From the NCBI GenBank assembly GCA_041559015.1, contig JBFFED010000042.1:1-16339 (forward strand): DNA of 16,339 nucleotides, given 5' to 3'. Made by a program: the position numbers and the translations under genes. Positions 1-7,229 of this stretch are shown here, piece after piece. The notes under the pieces were generated by a model. It saw only the letters and a list, made by a program, of their open reading frames with translations. It searched no databases and was not told the origin of the DNA. Numbering within the stretch: the stretch's first letter is position 1; every line of letters starts with the position of its first letter. Source of the DNA: COMBO-56-21 sp041559015. GTDB taxonomy: Archaea > Thermoplasmatota > Thermoplasmata > UBA10834.

Positions 1-378
1 CAGTGTGTCCTCTGCAGGCGTATGATGTTCAGGGTTGCGGAGAGGCTGGCACGGAAGGTGGACGCTCAGTTCATCGTGACGGGCGAATCGCTGGGACAGG
101 TCGCCTCGCAGACACTCGCCAACTTGAATGTGGAGGAGAGGGCCACATCGCTCCCTATCCTCAGGCCCCTGATAGGGTTCGACAAGGTGGAGATCGAGAG
201 GGTCGCCAAGAGCATAGGCACCTACGAGATCTCGATCGCGCCAGGTCTCTGCTGCACCATCGCCCCCAAGAAGCCATCAACCTACGCCAGGAGGGAGGAC
301 GCGGAGGACGAGGAGGAGAATGTGGACATAGAGCAACTCGCCGATGCCGAGGCGGAAGGAACGGTCGAGATACAATGA
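1..378 (+). CDS. thiI: ThiI, tRNA 4-thiouridine synthase, C-terminal part (5' end outside window)
   Basis: The frame is open from base 1 and gives 125 residues. ThiI adenylates and thiolates uridine 8 of tRNA and also serves thiazole synthesis in some organisms. The visible part is the end of the PP-loop pyrophosphatase domain: a CxxC followed by RRMM (C2, C5), the family block TGESLGQVASQTL at 28-40, and PILRPLIGFDKVEI at 52-65. A CC pair lies at 84-85. In archaeal ThiI the CxxC and a downstream Cys are known to be needed for activity, and I infer that these are those residues. There is no rhodanese domain; the protein ends in a very acidic tail of about 25 residues, so the sulfur relay must differ from that of E. 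coli. Its TGA stop overlaps the nob1 start (ATGA), implying translational coupling. Confidence 0.88.
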   Translation, partial: QCVLCRRMMFRVAERLARKVDAQFIVTGESLGQVASQTLANLNVEERATSLPILRPLIGFDKVEIERVAKSIGTYEISIAPGLCCTIAPKKPSTYARREDAEDEEENVDIEQLADAEAEGTVEIQ

Positions 379-854
379 AGGGATACGTGCTAGATTCGTC
401 GGCATTGTTCTACGGGAAGGATGTTCCGCCAGGCTTCGAGTGCGTGATAACCCCCGGGGTTGTCAGGGAGCTGAACAAGGAGGACATGGGCGAGCGGCTG
501 GAACTCCTGCTCGCGACCAGGATAAGGGTAGTATCGCCAGGCGAGCGGTCCCTTCTGAAGGTTTCGGAGGCGGCCAAGGAGACCGGGGACATCAGGAGGC
601 TGTCGCAGACGGATGTGGAGATCATCGCGCTCGCCTCCGAACTGGGCTACGAACTGATTTCCGACGACTACTCCGTACAGAACGTAGCGAGGGTCATGGG
701 CGTTCAGTGCAGGGGCATGGAGCAGAAGGGCATCAAGGAGGTGTACCGCTGGAGAGCGAAGTGCAAGGGTTGCGGGAAGGTCTTCGATGCTGACGTGCGG
801 GAATGCGATGTCTGCGGCAGCGAGACAAGGACGAAAAGAGATAAGAGGCTCTGA
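375..854 (+). CDS. nob1: Nob1, PIN-domain rRNA-processing endonuclease with zinc ribbon
   Basis: 159 residues, starting at the ATG that overlaps the thiI stop. Nob1 makes the final cut at the 3' end of 16S rRNA during small-subunit maturation. The PIN domain fills residues 1-115, with the expected acidic residues D7 (VLDSSA), E32 (VREL), D80 (SQTDVEIIALA) and D97/D98. A zinc ribbon follows, with C130, C133, C144 and C147. Length and domain order are typical for archaeal Nob1. A longer reading from base 3 exists in the same frame but runs antisense-like through thiI and lacks family similarity, so the ATG at 375 is preferred. The last codons (R-L-stop) form the left arm of a palindrome shared with the convergent gene. 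Confidence 0.93.
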   Translation: MKGYVLDSSALFYGKDVPPGFECVITPGVVRELNKEDMGERLELLLATRIRVVSPGERSLLKVSEAAKETGDIRRLSQTDVEIIALASELGYELISDDYSVQNVARVMGVQCRGMEQKGIKEVYRWRAKCKGCGKVFDADVRECDVCGSETRTKRDKRL

Positions 855-867
855 GTTCAGAGCCTCT
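844..867. terminator. Perfect 11-bp inverted repeat spanning two convergent stop codons
   Basis: AGAGGCTCTGA, a 2-nt spacer (GT), then TCAGAGCCTCT. The left arm holds the last nob1 codons and its TGA. The right arm, read on the minus strand, holds the last codons and TGA of the 857-1222 gene. Both proteins therefore end in R-L encoded by the same codons. It would form the same hairpin in either transcript. No T-tract is adjacent, so a termination role is inferred only from its position. Confidence 0.45.
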
Positions 868-1222
868 CGAGGAGATATGTCGTTACTGTGTCGCTGTCCT
901 TCGGCTGGTCGTACATCGGGTATCTCTTGCCCAGCTTGCTGTAGAGCTTCTCCCTGGTCTCCCCCGGCTTCGCCTCGAGGTCGTACTCCAGGAAGCTCAG
1001 GGGTATGTCCCTCAATCTGCTGGTCCAGCTGAGGAGGACATGAGCGTTGAACTTCTTCTTCGGCCCGAGCACCTCGACCTTCTCATCCGTGGAATAATTC
1101 AGGTCACCCTTGTGTGTGCGTATGGTCGCGAAGACCCTGTCATCCAGCTTCTTCCAGTCCTGCGAGAAGTCCATCTTCCGGGATCTCATCAGGTCAACCT
1201 TTGACACAAGTAACCGCTCCAT
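857..1222 (-). CDS. Uncharacterised 121-aa protein, possible PUA-like/ASCH-type fold
   Basis: I do not recognise this family. The protein is soluble, highly charged and free of Cys, with no signal peptide or membrane segment. The middle (about 30-65) alternates hydrophobic and charged residues in a strand-rich pattern (FATIRTHKG, then EKVEVLGP and FNAHVLLSW). That weakly resembles the beta-barrel of PUA-like/ASCH RNA-binding domains, a low-confidence guess. The C-terminal half looks helical. It starts at the ATG at 1222; in-frame GTG (codon 6) and ATG (codons 12 and 17) are alternatives, and no clear Shine-Dalgarno or TATA box lies upstream. It ends 2 nt from the nob1 stop, tail to tail. Its G+C and Arg codon use (AGG) match the neighbours, supporting a real gene. 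Confidence 0.7.
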   Translation of the reverse strand: MERLLVSKVDLMRSRKMDFSQDWKKLDDRVFATIRTHKGDLNYSTDEKVEVLGPKKKFNAHVLLSWTSRLRDIPLSFLEYDLEAKPGETREKLYSKLGKRYPMYDQPKDSDTVTTYLLERL

Positions 1223-1231
1223 GGCTTAAGC

Positions 1232-1315
1232 GTTGCTGGAGCAACAGCCCACCTTGGTTGCGTATCCAGGTGCTAGCCAGCACGGATGCCGGAGCACCCA
1301 TCCGAATAGGTGCTC
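1232..1315. repeat. Cluster of three short inverted repeats in the gap between two minus-strand genes
   Basis: Three perfect stem-loops lie in a 110-bp gap: GTTGCT-GG-AGCAAC (1232-1245), GTGCT-AGCC-AGCAC (1270-1283) and GAGCACC-10 nt-GGTGCTC (1292-1315). The last two share sequence: AGGTGCT occurs at 1268-1274 and 1308-1314 around an AGCACC, so the RNA could fold in alternative ways. They lie just 3' of the geranylgeranyl-reductase-family gene and 5' of the 121-aa gene. They could end the upstream transcript or act as an operator. There is no T-run. Confidence 0.3.
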
Positions 1316-1332
1316 AGCAGGCGGCCAGGCCA

Positions 1333-2415
1333 CTAGAGGAGGTAGAGAGTCTTCTTGCACCTTATCGCCCTGCTCAGACCCCGGACGCCCAGCACGCGCA
1401 TCGCGAACTCCATTCTGCGGTCTGTAGGGAAGAAGTAGTCTCCGAGCTTCCTGGTCCAGAGAGAATCTGACAGCGGCTTCTCCAGGACGGCTCGCCACCT
1501 CTGCTCGTATTCCGAAAGGGGCACACCGTCTCTGAGGTGTCTCTTGACGGTCTGGCCGGCGATGCGCCCGGATATCATGGCTATGGGGATGCCGCCGCCA
1601 TTGGACGGCATGACTTGACCCGCGGCATCCCCCACCAGGATAGCGCTACCTGCGACGGTCCTGCGCACGGGGCCCGACTGGGGGACGAAGCCCATGGTCA
1701 TGCCACTGCAGGACAGCCCGAGCCCGGAAGCGAATGCGCGCAGGCACTCGCTCGGATGCTTGGAGAGCATCCCCGGATTGAACCCCGCCCCCAGATTCGC
1801 CCCTTTCCTCTTCGGTATGACCCAGGCGTATCCCCCTGGGGCGACGGAACCGAAGTACATCCTGATCGTCGGTTCGAAGCTGCCGTCGACCTGGCACGTG
1901 ACCGCAGGGTACCTGTCGGCCGGGCGCTCAAGGCCGACCGCCCTCGCCGTCCTTGAGTTCGGGCCGTCGGCTCCAACCAGGACCTTGAAGCTGATGTCGC
2001 CCATGGTAGTCTTGGCCACGCCATCCTTGACAGACAGCAGGGACGCACGGGTCCTGAGCTCCGTCCCTGCCTCGACCGCTAGCTTAGCCAGGTGCTTATC
2101 GGACGACCGCCTGTCGAGAGTGGCGCCCTCGAATGGGCAGGTGTATGACCTGCCGCCTGGCGACACCAGGCTTATGCTGTCGACAGGCCCTGCCACGACG
2201 GCATCATCGAAGCTGAATAGTCCCTCGAGGTCCATCGATTTCGGGAACATCGAGTACATCTCTCTCGCCGACGGCATGAACTCCCCACACTGCACTGGAT
2301 AGCCGATCTCCGACCGCCTATCGATCATGAGGACTGAGATATCATCGTCCGCGCAGTACCTTGCAGTCGTGCTCCCAGCGGGACCCGCGCCCACAATCAG
2401 GACGTCGACTTCCAA
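1333..2415 (-). CDS. FAD-dependent geranylgeranyl reductase family protein
   Basis: 360 residues. The family saturates geranylgeranyl chains, in archaea those of membrane lipids (digeranylgeranylglycerophospholipid reductase) and in some organisms quinone side chains. Visible features are an N-terminal Rossmann motif GAGPAG (9-14) for FAD, an acidic D32 closing the second strand, PVQCGE at 40-45, GADG at 148-151, the substrate-side GGYAWVIPK (194-202), and the second FAD motif GDAAGQVMPSNGGG (262-275). It starts at a TTG at 2415, placed right before the Rossmann strand and preceded by AGGGGG at good spacing. It overlaps the end of the methyltransferase gene by 19 bp, so the two are probably co-translated. 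Whether it acts on lipids or on the quinone tail cannot be told from sequence; the neighbours make the quinone tail a real option. Confidence 0.88.
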   Translation of the reverse strand: MEVDVLIVGAGPAGSTTARYCADDDISVLMIDRRSEIGYPVQCGEFMPSAREMYSMFPKSMDLEGLFSFDDAVVAGPVDSISLVSPGGRSYTCPFEGATLDRRSSDKHLAKLAVEAGTELRTRASLLSVKDGVAKTTMGDISFKVLVGADGPNSRTARAVGLERPADRYPAVTCQVDGSFEPTIRMYFGSVAPGGYAWVIPKRKGANLGAGFNPGMLSKHPSECLRAFASGLGLSCSGMTMGFVPQSGPVRRTVAGSAILVGDAAGQVMPSNGGGIPIAMISGRIAGQTVKRHLRDGVPLSEYEQRWRAVLEKPLSDSLWTRKLGDYFFPTDRRMEFAMRVLGVRGLSRAIRCKKTLYLL

Positions 2416-3122
2416 GGTTTCTTCCCCCTGGTCATCGTGGCCCCTCTGAGCTCCATGTACTCGGTGACCACGTCCACGAAGCCGCCGTCCCTCAACGACT
2501 TCTCATAGAAGTCGACCGTGCCGTAGGCTTCGTACGTCTCCAGGAGTTTTGCGTAGGGGTCTCGGGCCCACCTCTCCCTCGCGGCCGCTGGGGCCGCGAT
2601 CCTGGCCAGGGGAGGCACCATGTGCCTCACGTGGAAATCTATCATCTTGGCCATCGGCCCAGGAGGCGGTTTGGCCATGTCGACAATTATCGCCTCTCCA
2701 CCGTCCTTGAGGACCCTCCGCATCTCCCCTATGCCCGCCTTCCTGTCGAAGAAGTCCCGGAACGAGAAGACGCAGAACACCTTGTCCACTGTGCGGTCGG
2801 CGAGCGGAATCCTCTCCCCCACGCCCCTCAGGAGGCAGGCCCTATCGCCCCCAAGGAGCTTGGTGGCGCAGGCCGAGAGCTCGCTCGAAGGCTCTAGTGC
2901 AATGACCGTGCCCGCCTTCAGGTGTCTCGTGAAGTTGCCAGGACCTGAGCCTATCTCGAGGACGACATCCTCCGGTCGGGCGATCGAGGCCGCGCGCCTC
3001 CGCCACCTGTCGACCATGCCAAGGGTAATCAGCGAATTGACCCGTTCGTAGTAAGGCCCCACCTCCTCCATGGCGTCCATCAGCTCCCGCCACTCGCTCA
3101 AGGTCATTCCGTCGTGGTCCAA
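2397..3122 (-). CDS. ubiE: UbiE/MenG-like SAM-dependent C-methyltransferase
   Basis: 241 residues from a TTG start. UbiE/MenG methylates the ring of demethylmenaquinone or a ubiquinone precursor. The N-terminal block YYERVNSLITLGMVDRW (24-40) matches the family pattern 'YDxxNxxxSxGxxxxW', which sets UbiE apart from generic methyltransferases. SAM motif I is VLEIGSGPGN (54-63), E77 is the ribose-binding acid, FRDFFD (121-126) sits where the family has its 'RN' motif, and LKDGGEAIIVDMAKPP (138-153) follows. The C-terminal third is less conserved, so the exact quinone is uncertain. It lies 11 nt after the polyprenyl synthase stop. The TTG at 3122 is preferred because GGGGGTG sits 5 nt upstream; the ATG at 3107 is possible but has no Shine-Dalgarno sequence at the right distance. 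Confidence 0.8.
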   Translation of the reverse strand: MDHDGMTLSEWRELMDAMEEVGPYYERVNSLITLGMVDRWRRRAASIARPEDVVLEIGSGPGNFTRHLKAGTVIALEPSSELSACATKLLGGDRACLLRGVGERIPLADRTVDKVFCVFSFRDFFDRKAGIGEMRRVLKDGGEAIIVDMAKPPPGPMAKMIDFHVRHMVPPLARIAAPAAARERWARDPYAKLLETYEAYGTVDFYEKSLRDGGFVDVVTEYMELRGATMTRGKKPWKSTS

Positions 3123-3127
3123 GCACA

Positions 3128-3134
3128 CACCCCC
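3128..3134 (-). promoter_or_regulatory. Shine-Dalgarno that selects a TTG start
   Basis: GGGGGTG, 5 nt before the TTG at 3122 and beginning in the TAG stop of the upstream gene. It would be about 20 nt from the next in-frame ATG, which is too far. Confidence 0.5.
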
Positions 3135-4117
3135 TAGGCGTCTCTGCCGATGACCCTGGAGACAAGGTCCCTGAGGCTCTTGCTGTAATCGTTCCCCGCG
3201 AGGCAACCGAGGTGTTCCAGGGCCTCCATTCCGTAGTACTCCCCCATGCCCCGGGCCTTCTCAATCGCCCCGGACTTGACCACCAGTTCCGTGCACCTCT
3301 TGACCTCGTCGCGCGAGGGAGCTTCCTTGGACACGACCTCCAAGAGGGCGTTCTTGGCCTCCTCGGAGCTCTTGATGGCGAGCAGGGACGGCAGCGTCAG
3401 GTGGCCTTCCTTGAGATCGTTCCCGACCATCTTGCCCAGCCGGTCCTCGTCACCCGTGAAATCCAATATGTCATCGATTATCTGGAAGGCTATGCCAAGG
3501 CCAAGCCCGTAGTTGCCTACGGCCTGGATCTCGTCCGCCGAGCCGCTTGCCAGATATCCCCCGACCATCGCGCCTGCCCTGATCGGCATCGCGGTCTTGC
3601 GCTCCGCAACCTGGAGATACGTGTCGACTGTCAGATCCTTCCTGTGCCTGTACCTGTTCTGCAGGATCTCTCCCTCGGCCAGCGCTGTGCATGCGTCCGC
3701 GGTCGTCTCGACTATGACCTTGTCGAAAACACCGCCTATCCTGAACGCCTTCACGAAAAGGAAGTCGCCCGTGACTATCGCGTCGTGCAGGCCCCACTTC
3801 TTGTAGACGCTCTCCCTTCCGCGCCTGGTCGAGCCGCCATCGTTTATGTCATCGTGTATCAGGGTTGCGGAATGAATAAGTTCGAACGCCGCCGCGATGT
3901 CGACTATCCGGGCGGTGTCCCTGCCGCCCAAAGCCCTGTAGCTGAGTATCGTGACCGTCGGCCGGAGGCGCTTGCCGCCCGCGGATATGACATGCATGGC
4001 GGCGTCTGTGAGAACCGATTCCTGCGACCGGACCATTTCGCGCAGCGTCTCATCCACGAGCCTGAGCTCGTCCTGGATGCCGAAGTCCCACGGCTTCGTG
4101 GTCATGCAGTGGCGCAT
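3134..4117 (-). CDS. trans-Polyprenyl diphosphate synthase (IspB/HepT-like, likely medium or long chain)
   Basis: 327 residues. The enzyme condenses isopentenyl diphosphate onto an allylic primer. Visible motifs are GGKRLRP (47-53), first Asp-rich motif DDIND (89-93) followed by GGSTRRG, GEILQ (149-153), KTAMP (174-178), second Asp-rich motif DDILD (215-219), and GNDLKEG (232-238). The fifth residue before the first motif is Ala (in IHSATLIHDD). Farnesyl and many archaeal geranylgeranyl synthases carry bulky aromatics there, while small residues are typical of enzymes making longer chains such as quinone tails. It is therefore more likely a quinone-tail synthase than the lipid GGPP synthase, although I cannot prove chain length. 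The start is ambiguous: TTG 4126, ATG 4117 (preceded by GGGG) or ATG 4105. About 96 nt separate it from nuoN, so it may have its own promoter. Confidence 0.88.
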   Translation of the reverse strand: MRHCMTTKPWDFGIQDELRLVDETLREMVRSQESVLTDAAMHVISAGGKRLRPTVTILSYRALGGRDTARIVDIAAAFELIHSATLIHDDINDGGSTRRGRESVYKKWGLHDAIVTGDFLFVKAFRIGGVFDKVIVETTADACTALAEGEILQNRYRHRKDLTVDTYLQVAERKTAMPIRAGAMVGGYLASGSADEIQAVGNYGLGLGIAFQIIDDILDFTGDEDRLGKMVGNDLKEGHLTLPSLLAIKSSEEAKNALLEVVSKEAPSRDEVKRCTELVVKSGAIEKARGMGEYYGMEALEHLGCLAGNDYSKSLRDLVSRVIGRDA

Positions 4118-4130
4118 ATGCCCCAATTCC

Positions 4131-4146
4131 TACTTAACGCTAATGG
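4131..4146 (-). promoter_or_regulatory. Possible weak promoter for the polyprenyl synthase gene
   Basis: On the minus strand the gap after nuoN holds CATTAGC (centre near 4143, 26 nt before the ATG at 4117) and GTTAAGTA (centre near 4134, about 29 nt before the ATG at 4105). Either could be a degenerate archaeal TATA box for a leaderless transcript. Both are poor matches. Confidence 0.25.
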
Positions 4147-4213
4147 TTTCTGGCCTGCACGGACCGGACCCATCTGGCATACCCGGAAAACGCACTACTG
4201 CGAGGCGATCCCG

Positions 4214-5710
4214 TCACCGCCATCCCAAGGGCAGGTCCGCGAATCTCTCGGCTGCTGTTATGCAGGCGTCGATGAACGGCCCGGGGAACAGGCCGATGCC
4301 CACGACCATGACCACGGCGAAGGCGACAGAGACCGTGAGCATGGGCGGTACCCTTATCCTCTCCTCAGACGCGCCCTTGTCCATGTACATGTACTTGATC
4401 ACGCGCGCATAATAGTACAGGGACAGGGCGGAGTTCAGGACACCGGCTATGGCGAGCCATATGAGCCATCCCTGACCGGGCTCGAACGACCAATAGACGG
4501 CGGACGAGAAGAGCACGAACTTGCTCGCAAAGCCCGCGAGGGGCGGGATGCCCGCAAGCGACAGCAGGAACAGCGTCATCGAGATCGTCAAGAACGGCGA
4601 GCGCCTGTTCAGGCCCTTGAAGTCCTCCAGCTTCTCGCCGATGGCCACAGCGCCCATCGCCGCGACGACCATGAACGCCCCGGACTTCATGAACGCATGC
4701 GTGAGTATGTGGAATAGGCCTCCAGCGACGGCATACTGCGTCGCCACAGGCAGGACGATCAGCAGGTATCCTGCTTGGGCGACCGAGCTGTACGCGAGCA
4801 TCCTCTTCACGTTGGTCTGCGAGACCGCTATGAGGTTGCCAACGGTCATGGTTATGATCGCCATGACGCCCATCGCGGCCTGCCAATCGGTCTTCGTGAT
4901 AATCAGGCCTATCAAGAACACCTTGAAGAACGCCGCAAAGCCCATCTTCTTGGAAGCCGCCGCCAGGAGACCAGAGATCGGCGTAGGGGCACCTTCGTAC
5001 ACGTCGGGGGCCCACATATGGAACGGCACCATCGCGACCTTGAACCCAAAGCCCGCCATCAGGAGCACGGTCGCCAGGGTCAGGATTGGGGCCGCGTCCA
5101 CGGAATCCGAGCCCGCGAAGACAGGCTGGACCGCGTCTATGTGCGTCGTGCCGGCCACACCGTAGAACAGGGAAATCGCGAACAGCGTCAACGCTGAGCT
5201 GAACCCTCCGATGATGAAGTACTTCGTCGCAGCCTCCGCGGAGCGCTTCTCCGCCTTCCGGAAGCCGGAGAGGGCGAAGGACGATATCCCCGCGATCTCC
5301 AGGCCGACGAAAAGCGCTATCAGGTCAGTGGCCTGGGCAACGACTGTCATGCCCGTGATGGCAAGGAGTATCAGCGCGTAGTATTCACCCTGGTTCCTAT
5401 CCCCTCTGATGAATTCAGGGGAGCCGAGGACGACGACTATGCCGACGAACAGGAAGACGAGTGTGAACAGCCCTGAGAACACATTGACCTCGAGCAGTTC
5501 CAGGTTGCTCGTGGGCATCTCCCACAATCCGAAGAATAACCATGATATGAATATCGCCGCGAGGGCGACCAGGGGCGCCAGGGCAGCGCAGGCGAGCATG
5601 CGCTTGTCCTTGAACAGATAGTCCAGCGCGGGCAGCACGAGCGCGAAGGCCAACAGCAGCAGCTGAGGCATGAATGTCTCAAGGTAGCTCAGAGCGGACA
5701 GTTCATCCAC
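4214..5710 (-). CDS. nuoN: NuoN/FpoN, antiporter-like membrane subunit of complex I
   Basis: 498 residues, many transmembrane helices, close to the E. coli NuoN length (485). It is one of three Mrp-antiporter-like subunits that each pass an ion across the membrane. Family landmarks are GLEIAGISSFAL (136-147), with E138 as the helix-5 Glu; FKVAMVPFHMWAPDVYEG (223-240), with K224 as the helix-7 Lys; SKKMGF (253-258), with the helix-8 Lys; and ASKFVLFSS near the C-terminus with the helix-12 Lys. All key ion-pathway residues are present. It is the last nuo gene and overlaps nuoM by 8 bp. The start is a GTG that is itself the end of a GGAGGTG Shine-Dalgarno match, an odd arrangement; the next in-frame ATG is codon 14. 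Confidence 0.93.
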   Translation of the reverse strand: MDELSALSYLETFMPQLLLLAFALVLPALDYLFKDKRMLACAALAPLVALAAIFISWLFFGLWEMPTSNLELLEVNVFSGLFTLVFLFVGIVVVLGSPEFIRGDRNQGEYYALILLAITGMTVVAQATDLIALFVGLEIAGISSFALSGFRKAEKRSAEAATKYFIIGGFSSALTLFAISLFYGVAGTTHIDAVQPVFAGSDSVDAAPILTLATVLLMAGFGFKVAMVPFHMWAPDVYEGAPTPISGLLAAASKKMGFAAFFKVFLIGLIITKTDWQAAMGVMAIITMTVGNLIAVSQTNVKRMLAYSSVAQAGYLLIVLPVATQYAVAGGLFHILTHAFMKSGAFMVVAAMGAVAIGEKLEDFKGLNRRSPFLTISMTLFLLSLAGIPPLAGFASKFVLFSSAVYWSFEPGQGWLIWLAIAGVLNSALSLYYYARVIKYMYMDKGASEERIRVPPMLTVSVAFAVVMVVGIGLFPGPFIDACITAAERFADLPLGWR

Positions 5711-7226
5711 CTCCCAGAAGGCGGGTCACGATGCCAATTGCGGGGTCGATGTACTGGAACACCAGCAGCGGGAAGACCCCGAAGATGGCTATCAGGCCTA
5801 TGAGAACAGCGACAGGCAGACCCTCGAACCAGCTGATGTCATGAACTTGCGAGGTGTCTATCTTGTCCGTCATGGGGCCGAACATGGATCTCTGGAGGGC
5901 CCACAGGTAGTATCCCGCAGTGATTGCCACGCTTATTATGGGCACAAGCAGCCACAGGCCCCAGACCTCGTACATGCTCGCGAATACCATGAACTCCGCG
6001 GCGAAGCTGACGAGCCCGGGCAGACCCAATGACGCGAGGAATCCGACGGTCATCATCGTCGCGGCGATGGGCATTATCTTCGAGAGACCTCCGAGGTTCT
6101 GGATTATCCTGGTGCCGCAGTGATGCTGGACCACGCCGCACATCATGAACAAGACCGCGGTCACGAGACCGTGGGCAAACATCTGGAACACACCCGCCAC
6201 TATGCCGAGCTGAGTGAAGGTCGCGTATCCCAGCAGGACGAACCCCATGTGGCTTATCGAGCTGTACGCGACCATCTTCTTGAGGTCCTTCTGCGCGAGG
6301 CACAGCATCGCGCCATAGAGTATGCTCGCGATCGCTATCACGACCATCAACATCTGCAAGGCCTCCGCGCCCTCGGGCAGCGTCGGCATGGCCACCCTTA
6401 TTATGCCGTAGCCGCCCATCTTAAGCAACAACCCGGCCAGGAGCACGCTCCCCGCGGTCGGGGCCTCGACGTGGGCGTCCGGGAGCCAAGTGTGGAACGG
6501 CACCATCGGGAGCTTCACTCCGAACCCGAAGAAGGCGGCCGCGAACACTCCGATCTGGAAGGTCCTGGCGAACTCTGTCTGGCCCGCTCTCCATATATCC
6601 TCCATGCCGAACGAGTTGACGCCCGCCTGGAAGTACATCGCCATGATGACGATCAGGAGCGCGAGGCTGGCGATGTGCGTGTAGATGAAGAACTTGATCG
6701 CCGCATAGTCCTTCTTGGGGCCTCCCCAGACACCGATCATGAAGTACATCGGTATGAGGACAATCTCCCAGAACACGTAGAACACGAAGTAGTCGAGCGT
6801 GGTGAACACGCCGAGCACCCCTACCTCGAGCACGAGCATCAGGCCGAAGTACTCCTTGGGCCTGAGCTTGGTGTCCCATGAGAACAGTATCGAGAGCGTG
6901 GTGAGGAGCGTGGTGAGCACGAACAGCGGGAGGCTTATCCCGTCGAGGCCGACGATGTACCTGATCCCGAGCGCCTCTATCCAAGTGTGCTCCTCGTAGA
7001 ACTGGTAGTTGAAGAAACCGTCCCCGTCATGGTATCCCGTCGAAGTGGAGTCCGTATCAACGACGAACGCGAACGCCACCATCACGGAGAGCATGAGGGC
7101 TACAAGGGAGAACGCGAGTGCGACTTGCTTCGCGTACCTCTCGTACCTGCCCAGTCCGAAGGTGACCAGCGCGCCAATGAGAGGCATCAGGATTATGATC
7201 GAGATGATCGGGACGCCCTCGAACAT
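5703..7226 (-). CDS. nuoM: NuoM/FpoM, antiporter-like membrane subunit of complex I
   Basis: 507 residues, nearly the same length as E. coli NuoM (509). Landmarks are FYVFWEIVLIPMYFMIG (149-165), with E153 as the helix-5 Glu; VKLPMVPFHTWLPDAHVEAP (237-256), with K238 as the helix-7 Lys; LLKMGGYG (267-274), with K269; and AAEFMV in the C-terminal half, with the conserved Glu in place of a Lys. It pumps ions in the distal part of the membrane arm. The ATG start lies 3 nt after the nuoL stop, with GGTGGTGA just upstream overlapping the nuoL end. The GGAGGTG near its own stop serves nuoN. Confidence 0.95.
   Translation of the reverse strand: MFEGVPIISIIILMPLIGALVTFGLGRYERYAKQVALAFSLVALMLSVMVAFAFVVDTDSTSTGYHDGDGFFNYQFYEEHTWIEALGIRYIVGLDGISLPLFVLTTLLTTLSILFSWDTKLRPKEYFGLMLVLEVGVLGVFTTLDYFVFYVFWEIVLIPMYFMIGVWGGPKKDYAAIKFFIYTHIASLALLIVIMAMYFQAGVNSFGMEDIWRAGQTEFARTFQIGVFAAAFFGFGVKLPMVPFHTWLPDAHVEAPTAGSVLLAGLLLKMGGYGIIRVAMPTLPEGAEALQMLMVVIAIASILYGAMLCLAQKDLKKMVAYSSISHMGFVLLGYATFTQLGIVAGVFQMFAHGLVTAVLFMMCGVVQHHCGTRIIQNLGGLSKIMPIAATMMTVGFLASLGLPGLVSFAAEFMVFASMYEVWGLWLLVPIISVAITAGYYLWALQRSMFGPMTDKIDTSQVHDISWFEGLPVAVLIGLIAIFGVFPLLVFQYIDPAIGIVTRLLGGG
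5708..5714 (-). promoter_or_regulatory. Shine-Dalgarno overlapping the nuoN GTG start
   Basis: GGAGGTG lies inside the last nuoM codons (L-G-G-G-stop), and its GTG is the only canonical in-frame start before codon 14. A CTG in the nuoN frame lies 6 nt downstream at normal spacing, so the real initiation codon needs checking. Confidence 0.4.
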
Positions 7227-7229
7227 GGC

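Noticed and set aside
3..374. Upstream extension of the nob1 frame
   Set aside because: It overlaps thiI throughout and does not look like protein. The ATG at 375 gives the normal Nob1 N-terminus at a coupled ATGA junction.
1223..1332. tRNA or small structured RNA gene in the gap with hairpins
   Set aside because: The stems do not form a cloverleaf and there is no T-loop consensus; only simple inverted repeats are seen.
1226..1498. Minus-strand frame of 90 codons overlapping the 3' end of the geranylgeranyl-reductase-family gene
   Set aside because: It overlaps a well-supported gene in another frame and has no family similarity; the unique part is the gap with inverted repeats.
3212..4717. 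Long plus-strand reading frame of about 500 codons
   Set aside because: It runs antisense across the polyprenyl synthase and nuoN, both strongly supported by family motifs. The translation is low-complexity Arg/His/Asp-rich, as expected for a mirror frame in high-G+C DNA.
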